A stretch of 34,147 bases of DNA. Origin: Nitrosomonas supralitoralis. Its GTDB lineage: Bacteria > Pseudomonadota > Gammaproteobacteria > Burkholderiales > Nitrosomonadaceae. The position numbers and the translations under genes are program-made. The notes beneath the pieces were generated by a model. The model saw only the letters and a program-made list of their open reading frames with translations. It did not search any database and was not told the origin of the DNA. The stretch lies in contig NZ_PXXU01000039.1 in assembly GCF_003011925.2 (NCBI RefSeq), positions 1 through 34,147 of the forward strand, written 5' to 3'. Below are positions 29,414 through 34,147 of this stretch, one piece after another. The number at the start of each line of letters is the position of its first letter. The first letter of the stretch is position 1.

Positions 29414-30083
29414 TCCTGTCGGTGAATTTATACCCAAAACCACGTACAGTATGTAAAAGCGCTCGGCCAAATGGTTTATCAATAATCTGTCGCAGATTGG
29501 AAAGATGTGTACGCAGGGCATCACTATCCGGTGGATCTTCCTTCCAAACTGCATACTCAATTTCTTTGCGTTCGATGACACGATGTGCATTTTGCATCAG
29601 AAACGTCAATATTCGGAACTGCGTCGGATTAAGGATGATATGTTTACCTGCGCGAAAAACTTCATGAGCATTCAAATCGAGTGAAAGATCTCCAACTTTT
29701 AGTTGCGGATTAAGGGTACGGCAGGTCCGTTCAGATAATACTTTAATGCGCGCCGCCAGTTCTTTGAGAGAAAATGGCTTTGCCATATAGTCGTCCGCAC
29801 CCGAATTGAAGCCATCCAATTTATTTTCGAGTGAGTCACGAGCGGTCAACATAAGTATAGGAATTAACCGTTGCGCATCCGTGCGAAGTCGGCGGCATAG
29901 CGTGATCCCATCGATACCCGGCAAACCTAAGTCAAGAATAATTACATCGTAATCATTGGTGACCGCCAGATGTAGACCTGTCACCCCATCTCCCGCAGCA
30001 TCAACCGTGTACCCTAAGAACTCAAGGTAATCGAAGATACTGGCGGCGATGTCCTGATTATCCTCAATTATCAGCACTCTCAT
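29400..30083 (-). CDS. OmpR/PhoB-family response regulator
   Basis: A 227-residue regulator. Receiver domain: acidic pair E7-D8, phospho-acceptor D51 in ILDLGLPG, T80 and K102 in MAKPF. The winged-helix DNA-binding domain follows from about 128 and ends TVRGFGYKF. AAGGA lies 7 nt before the ATG. It is the first gene of the pair with the histidine kinase. Target genes are unknown; the nearby yfdX-like gene and the stress genes farther right are possible targets by position only. Confidence 0.95.
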   Translation of the reverse strand: MRVLIIEDNQDIAASIFDYLEFLGYTVDAAGDGVTGLHLAVTNDYDVIILDLGLPGIDGITLCRRLRTDAQRLIPILMLTARDSLENKLDGFNSGADDYMAKPFSLKELAARIKVLSERTCRTLNPQLKVGDLSLDLNAHEVFRAGKHIILNPTQFRILTFLMQNAHRVIERKEIEYAVWKEDPPDSDALRTHLSNLRQIIDKPFGRALLHTVRGFGYKFTDRNAED

Positions 30084-30165
30084 GGAAACGTCCTTGGTCC
30101 AAAATTAAAAACCAAATAAAAACTAAGCCAGGCAAAACTTACTAACTCAACAGCTCATTTAGCAA

Positions 30166-30296
30166 GCCGTTAAAAAACTATCTGCGGCTGCTATAGAGCT
30201 AAAAACAGGCTCAAAATGCTTATTTATTAAGCATAACTACGCTTTTTCGCCTGTTTTTGCCTTATATCAGCTGCTTATAAAACGTTTTTCAACGGC
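30166..30296. mobile_element. Palindromic MITE-like element
   Basis: A 131-bp imperfect palindrome. Outer ends GCCGTT (30166) and AACGGC (30291-30296) continue as GCCGTTaAAAAAC against GCCGTTgAAAAACG. A second level is AAAAACAGGC (30201-30210) with GCCTGTTTTT (30249-30258). The centre holds a perfect 7-bp hairpin ATGCTTA/TAAGCAT (30216-30222 and 30228-30234). No transposase frame lies inside. Size, terminal inverted repeats and lack of coding fit a miniature transposable element or an IS-derived end. No clear target duplication was seen. Confidence 0.55.
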
Positions 30297-30395
30297 CAGT
30301 TAGGATAGAAAAAAGTGTCTTGATAAGATGCATAAAACTTCATATGAATTTTCAATGCCGTAATAGAAAACACTGTAAGTCTAGCCTAGCTAATA

Positions 30396-30584
30396 TCAAG
30401 ATAATGTTAAAAACTCAATAAATACTTTAATTTTTGTGTTTTTTCTATGCAATGAGCTAAATGCAGAGAAATCGTCATTTACTTTATTCTGTAGAGGATT
30501 CACTATTAATTTCAATATTCCCGTTGCCATGAGTTTGAATTCCGTGACGAGCACCAGAAGACTTATATATTTATATAACCCTAC
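30396..30584 (-). pseudogene. Probable 3' remnant of a LysR-type regulator
   Basis: A 62-codon open stretch with no start codon. It contains YISLLVLVTEFKLMATGI and then FSAFSSLHRKNTKIKVFIEFL before the stop at 30396-30398. LysR-type regulators end in a pattern like LVPVL.EF, then IYAVYP.RR.L..KVR.FIDFL, which this follows with a short insertion between. The N-terminal helix-turn-helix and most of the effector domain are absent. The match is by eye and rests on about 35 residues. Confidence 0.4.
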
Positions 30585-30686
30585 TCAGAACATATTCCAA
30601 AACCGCACATCACATTATTTTCTCCTAAATAATCTGGTTTAACAGATTTTTAGCAATATTTTAACGAATCGCTTGCATACATCCCC

Positions 30687-30715
30687 TTAAAGTCGCTATC
30701 ACGCTGAGTGATAAT
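30687..30715 (+). promoter_or_regulatory. Candidate yfdX promoter with LysR-like dyad
   Basis: TTAAAG (30687-30692), 17 bp, GATAAT (30710-30715). A perfect dyad TATCAC-N5-GTGATA (30697-30702 and 30708-30713) covers the spacer and -10 box and includes the T-N11-A core of LysR boxes. A dimer bound here would block or alter polymerase binding. Confidence 0.4.
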
Positions 30716-30767
30716 AAATGTTATCAACTATGGTGCGCTATATCTTTTAACAGCATGGAGGTATGAA

Positions 30768-31643
30768 ATGAGTAAAAGCATATTCACCTACGGATATTTT
30801 CTGACTGCCTTTTTTGTGCTACCGAGCATAGCGTTCGCTACAGACGCATCAAAGAATCAACCAACTAAAGAGAAGACACCTATTGAACTGCAACGCGAGC
30901 AAACGCTCCAGCTTACACATAAAATGATGGGGCACATCAATCTTGCGCAATTTGCATTGGATATCAAGCTTCCTGATGAAGCCTCCGGCTATATTAAAAA
31001 AGCACAGGCCATCCAAACCGAATTAATGACGCAATCACCAGAACTCAAGATTAATTCTTCATTTAAGTACGGCAAAGTAACGTACGATGGCAGTCAAACG
31101 ATTAAGGAACGCTATGTACCCGTCATGGATGACATACTCCTGATCAGCGATTATGAAACTATCTTCAAACATTCAAAAGAGATGGGGATAAAGGAAACAG
31201 ATGCTGGTTTGGTTCACATCAATGTCATGGTCGATCTGGCTGCAGTAAAAACAAGTCTGGATAACGCTCTTCAGGATATAAGCAAAAAAGAATATAGCCA
31301 GGCACAGAGCGCGCTTGCTGCAATTTTTAAGAGCGCCATTATCGATGAAACAGAAATCGACGATCCAATCCTGGCGATCTCTGGAAATTTGGCGCTTGCT
31401 AAAGCATTCTTGAGCGAAAGGCAATATGACAAGGCGCGTTTTACACTTGAATATGTGCAGAAGCGTTTATCCGATGCCAAAAACACAAGCCTTTCCGGCG
31501 TTGATCAGGCGAGTGTAGATAAGCTTTCAACAGATTTGGATAACTTACAAGCAGAATTAAAGAAAGAAGATCCAACGCTGACTCAGCGCATCAGTGATCA
31601 ATTCGACCATTGGAAGAAAGCTGTCAAAGGCTGGACCAGTTAG
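30768..31643 (+). CDS. YfdX family exported protein (start corrected)
   Basis: I start at ATG 30768 (291 residues), because GGAGG lies 6 nt upstream and a signal peptide follows at once (1-24, cleavage after AFA). The longer frame from 30708 overlaps the promoter. The mature protein is helical, with the YfdX pattern VDLAAVKTSLDNALQDI...QAQSALAAIF, DDPILAISGNLALAKAFL and YDKARFTLEYVQKRL. In E. coli yfdX is induced through EvgA-linked acid response, and homologues have been described as chaperone-like, but its job is unclear. It is next to a two-component system on one side and decayed metal-binding sequence on the other. Confidence 0.75.
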   Translation: MSKSIFTYGYFLTAFFVLPSIAFATDASKNQPTKEKTPIELQREQTLQLTHKMMGHINLAQFALDIKLPDEASGYIKKAQAIQTELMTQSPELKINSSFKYGKVTYDGSQTIKERYVPVMDDILLISDYETIFKHSKEMGIKETDAGLVHINVMVDLAAVKTSLDNALQDISKKEYSQAQSALAAIFKSAIIDETEIDDPILAISGNLALAKAFLSERQYDKARFTLEYVQKRLSDAKNTSLSGVDQASVDKLSTDLDNLQAELKKEDPTLTQRISDQFDHWKKAVKGWTS

Positions 31644-31745
31644 TTCAATCAAATCAAAATCAACCGATTGACGTCACTCAAATGATCAAAAACAGCAAGG
31701 TAACAATTGATGTTTTATTTTTATCGTAAAAAATGAGGTGATTAA

Positions 31746-32036
31746 ATCATCAAAAGAATATCAACTATTTTAGCAATCGGGATTTTAGCGCTTTTCTTCA
31801 GTAGCCAAATCAGTGCATCAGAATATGTAGCAAAAACTGGATTTGGAGAAAATGTGAATATTAATATGGCGAAAGCTGTCGAACACGCAGAGGCGGCCAA
31901 GGCACATGGAAATAATTCTTAAGTTTGCAGAGACAAGCTTAATGTATCCCAGGATGCTGCAACAAAAGTCATCGATAATATAAATGTCACAGGAATAGAG
32001 CACATAGATGCGTCAATTAAGCACTATGGCAAGTCG
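31746..32036 (+). pseudogene. SmbP-like small metal-binding protein, broken gene
   Basis: The reading frame has a signal sequence (ISTILAIGILALFFSSQISAS), then the helical His-rich unit KAVEHAEAAKAHGNNS, an in-frame TAA (31920-31922), and after it a second unit GIEHIDASIKHYGKS. This resembles SmbP, the periplasmic copper-binding protein of Nitrosomonas europaea, made of repeated histidine helices. AGGTG (31736-31740) is 5 nt before an ATC codon where a start codon should be, so the start is probably mutated as well. The frame then runs without a shift into an IS3-type transposase piece near 32034-32037. Function is almost certainly lost. Confidence 0.65.
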
Positions 32037-32310
32037 GTTATCTTCAATACTGACAATAAGAATACATGTACCAGCTTGGAATTCATCGAGCTGCTGAAGG
32101 ACAACGGCCTCCAAATCAGTATGGATGGTAAGGGTAGCTGGCGTGACAATGTGTTTGTCGAACGGCTTTGGAAGAGCATCGAATACGAAGAGGTATATCT
32201 GCACGCCTACAGCCGCGTATAGGATGCAAAACAAGGCTTGGAAAAATATTTTTCATGTTCTACAGGCAAAGCAGGGCAGGCTTTAACCGCAGTGTTTCCA
32301 CTTAAGATAT
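32037..32310 (+). mobile_element. IS3-family transposase C-terminal fragment
   Basis: The frame reads VIFNTDNKNTCTSLEFIELL, SMDGKGSWRDNVFVERLWKS, YEEVYLHAYSRV, then an in-frame TAG (32220-32222), then DAKQGLEKYFS and GKAGQAL. This is the end of the DDE domain of IS3-type OrfB: the second catalytic Asp is in NTD and the Glu in FVERLW. The first Asp, the upstream OrfA and both IS ends are absent. It is in the same frame as the SmbP-like fragment. The downstream frame to about 32435 does not match the usual IS3 C-terminus. Confidence 0.8.
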
Positions 32311-32605
32311 GGGAAAAATTGTCCAATCAAGTGAGCCCGCTTCGTACAAAGCATGTTCTCCCCTTGTGCGTTGCCGTACAGAACCAATGTATTCTCTTTA
32401 GTATTATTAAACACGTAGCTTTAAACCGAAGCTGAAAATTATAGCGATTGAATGGTTAATTGAAATCTATAAAAAGTTTCCAAATAAATAGATTCAAAGC
32501 CAAAGTAAGTATATGCAGGTTAGTGGTAGCTTTGGAGAAAACTACTTGTTCGTGGTTCACGACCATAAAAAAACGCAATAACGATACTTTCAATTGGAGG
32601 CAAAT

Positions 32606-33001
32606 ATGAGTTACGAAGAACGCGATACGTATGGTATGTATAAAAATCAACAACAGCAAGATGGACCTGGTCCTCGATTGATGGGTGCCGATACCCTGAT
32701 TGGAAACGAAGTCCGGAATCATAAAGATGAAGATTTAGGAGACATCAAAGAAATCATGTTAGACACTCAAACGGGAGAAGTATGTTACGCCGTTTTGTCC
32801 TTCGGGGGGTTTTTAACGATAGGAGAAAAGCTTTTTGCAGTACCGTGGGACGTATTAAAGCTTGATCCAGCTAACAAATGTTTTGTGCTGAATGAAGAAA
32901 AAGAAAGACTAAAAAATGCGCCGGGCTTTGATAAAGATAACTGGCCCAATATGGCTGACCAAACATGGGCACAGAATATTCGGTCTTATTATAAGAATTG
33001 A
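32606..33001 (+). CDS. PRC-barrel domain protein (start corrected)
   Basis: I start at ATG 32606 (131 residues), because GGAGG (32597-32601) lies 4 nt upstream; a TTG 12 bp earlier would put the Shine-Dalgarno sequence inside the gene. The PRC-barrel lies at about 24-90: GADTLIGNEVRNHKDEDLGDIKEIM, then YAVLSFGGFLTIGEKLFAVPW. The end has WPNMADQTWAQNIRSYY, typical of stand-alone PRC-barrel proteins. This domain is known from photosynthetic reaction centre H subunits and RimM; stand-alone forms are often stress-related with unknown function. It is followed by a strong hairpin terminator. Confidence 0.85.
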   Translation: MSYEERDTYGMYKNQQQQDGPGPRLMGADTLIGNEVRNHKDEDLGDIKEIMLDTQTGEVCYAVLSFGGFLTIGEKLFAVPWDVLKLDPANKCFVLNEEKERLKNAPGFDKDNWPNMADQTWAQNIRSYYKN

Positions 33002-33057
33002 ATTGAATAATAAAGATCGCTTATGACTAGTTGTTGCATTATGGGGTTTTTCTCCTT

Positions 33058-33106
33058 CACAATATAAATAAAAAGCCTTCTCAGAAGGCTTTTTATTTAT
33101 ATTGTG
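33058..33106. terminator. 49-nt perfect hairpin terminator
   Basis: Two perfect 24-bp arms (33058-33081 and 33083-33106) around one nucleotide. The inner part AAAAAGCCTTCT/AGAAGGCTTTTT is a typical intrinsic terminator with an internal T-run; outer AT-rich arms extend it. It works in either direction and lies 57 bp after the PRC-barrel stop. Confidence 0.8.
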
Positions 33107-33355
33107 TGATGATTAAACTAAGGTAGCAATTTGATTAAAAATTTCATAGATAGATATGATTGCCTACTTAACGGAAATCGCTACATAACATATTTTCTGA
33201 TAGACTTATGGCATTATTTGCTATCAAAAACGACAATGTTCAAATAAATATTTTTGAATGTAGAGTCTGCAAGTTTAAGAGCATTGATTCCATGAACAGA
33301 AAAAATTCTTCATATTCTTGAGAAAAAACTTATTACGGATATATTGTGAGGAGGT

Positions 33356-34048
33356 ATGAAAAAATATTCCGGATTAGAGATTTTAACTGACCCTGCTGCA
33401 GGTAATCACATTGTTAAAGTATGTCACGATGCCGCTACGCGTGCGGAAGCTGTAACATATTTCATAGAGAAGGGATTATCCAACGAAGAAGCGGTTATAG
33501 TTATCGCCAGACCTGAACTTAGAAAGGCGGTGAATGCCTTGATGGAGATGCAGGGTTTAAATGTGCCACTTCTAAAAGAACAGGGGAAATTAAAGTTTTT
33601 TGATGCAGAATTTCTCTTATCAAATATGTTGGTGAATGATGAGGTGGAACTGAACGCTTTTCAGAAATTTATTGGAGTTCCAATACAAACTGCAAAAAGA
33701 AAATACGGTAAAGTTCGGGCTTTTGGTGAAATGGTAGATGTGCTTTGGAAAACAGGACGAGACGATACAGCCTTGCAACTTGAAGACTTGTGGAACCAAT
33801 TACTACAATCACATCAATTTTCGTTGCTGCACACTTATTCAGTAGAAAATCTTGATCCAAACAATTACGAAGAATCTTTGGAACTTATTTGCAAACGCCA
33901 TACCCACCATATTTCAGCACAAAAACACGATCCAAGTGATTTCACAATCGGCGAAGCAATGTCAGATATTTTTGGGATTGCGTGGAATCGTGTAATGAAA
34001 AAAATAATAACCCAGAAGAATTCAATACAAATGCCTCCTGTTGCTTAA
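33356..34048 (+). CDS. MEDS domain (DcmR-like sensory) protein
   Basis: A 230-residue stand-alone MEDS domain protein. Visible pattern: HIVKVCHDAATRAEAVTYFI (18-37), EEAVIVIARPELRKA, the acidic FFDAEFLL stretch, and the hallmark KVRAFGEMVDVLW, followed by LQLEDLWNQLLQSHQFSLLHTYSV. The MEDS domain was described as the sensory part of DcmR, a methylotroph regulator, and is often fused to kinases or helix-turn-helix domains; here it has neither. AGGAGG ends 1 nt before the ATG, an unusually short spacing, though the longer GAGGAGG may pair farther upstream. The window leaves no operon partner visible. Confidence 0.8.
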   Translation: MKKYSGLEILTDPAAGNHIVKVCHDAATRAEAVTYFIEKGLSNEEAVIVIARPELRKAVNALMEMQGLNVPLLKEQGKLKFFDAEFLLSNMLVNDEVELNAFQKFIGVPIQTAKRKYGKVRAFGEMVDVLWKTGRDDTALQLEDLWNQLLQSHQFSLLHTYSVENLDPNNYEESLELICKRHTHHISAQKHDPSDFTIGEAMSDIFGIAWNRVMKKIITQKNSIQMPPVA

Positions 34049-34147
34049 GCATAAGCAGCCTTAGGTTGCTTCTTCCAGCGACAAGACTCTTCTTTTGCTA
34101 TGTGATAACATTCGCATGCAGCATTCTCAAGTCTATCTCTATCCTTA
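34045..34147 (-). CDS. Possible 3' end of a minus-strand gene, partial
   Basis: The minus strand is open for 33 codons from the window edge to TAA (34045-34047). It reads DRDRLENAACECYHIAKEE, then SCRWKKQPKAAYA. The stop overlaps the convergent MEDS gene stop through a shared TTAA. No family recognised; the composition is plausible, but the stretch is short. Confidence 0.35.
   Translation of the reverse strand, partial: KDRDRLENAACECYHIAKEESCRWKKQPKAAYA

Larger units (their letters stand above)
30084..30767. other. Divergent intergenic region with palindrome and gene remnant
   Basis: About 680 bp between the response regulator and yfdX. It contains the MITE-like palindrome (30166-30296), a probable LysR-regulator fragment (30396-30584) and the yfdX promoter with a dyad. 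A 68-codon frame at 30436-30642 (+) has no ribosome binding site and overlaps the remnant, so I do not count it. Confidence 0.5.

Noticed and set aside
29414..29590. Extended histidine kinase start giving 482 residues
   Set aside because: The extra 59 residues lie entirely inside the response-regulator gene in another frame and precede an already complete N-terminus with its first membrane helix.
30436..30642. 68-residue plus-strand ORF between the response regulator and yfdX
   Set aside because: No ribosome binding site; it overlaps the better-supported minus-strand LysR-like remnant.
32238..32435. 65-residue ORF taken as an independent gene
   Set aside because: Its first part is the continuation of the IS3 transposase fragment after the in-frame stop; no start signal of its own.

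Overview
The window looks like a chromosomal segment of an autotrophic, Nitrosomonas-like betaproteobacterium. The base composition is AT-rich. There is a proteobacterial class I phosphoribulokinase carrying the Rhodobacter-type active-site residues, an exosortase-associated TIGR04073 protein, and the remains of a gene resembling SmbP, the small metal-binding protein known from Nitrosomonas. The genus is an inference from gene content; no rRNA or tRNA gene was found to confirm it.

Layout. 1-3190: a long non-coding leader, an exported protein with 12 Asp-box repeats, and a perfect 36-bp palindrome that closes it against convergent uvrD. 3239-6466 (minus): uvrD and phosphoribulokinase. 6467-9966: a poor-quality accessory stretch with a glycine-zipper lipoprotein pseudogene, a small two-helix membrane protein, the TIGR04073 protein, an unknown lipoprotein and about 650 bp of probable decayed sequence. 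9967-14190: the ygfX(cptA)-like/ygfZ divergent pair, a DUF502 membrane protein and a membrane-anchored dynamin-like GTPase. 14584-17638: rpsO-pnp convergent with dksA. 18191-23570 (minus): purB, then the heat-shock operon grpE-dnaK-dnaJ, with a good sigma-32 promoter directly in front of grpE. 23770-28034: a DUF3422 protein divergent from bioA and a beta-CASP metallo-beta-lactamase RNase-like protein. 28142-30083 (minus): an OmpR-type two-component system. 30084-34147: an accessory, stress-flavoured stretch with a palindromic MITE-like element, a probable LysR-regulator remnant, a YfdX protein, an SmbP-like pseudogene joined in frame to an IS3-type transposase fragment, a PRC-barrel protein, a MEDS-domain protein and the end of a possible minus-strand gene.

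How the parts work together. The centre of the window is housekeeping: protein folding (grpE-dnaK-dnaJ), RNA turnover (pnp), stringent control (dksA), purine synthesis (purB), biotin synthesis (bioA), DNA repair (uvrD), Fe-S enzyme maintenance (ygfZ) and carbon fixation (prk). The edges show gene loss and small mobile elements: at least two clear pseudogenes, one IS fragment, one MITE-like palindrome and several long hairpins. I did not find a complete new defence, secretion or biosynthetic system. The best leads are the decaying sensor/YfdX/SmbP/PRC-barrel neighbourhood, the palindrome families, and the many-repeat exported propeller protein. Four starts differ from the longest open frame: grpE, the histidine kinase, yfdX and the PRC-barrel gene.
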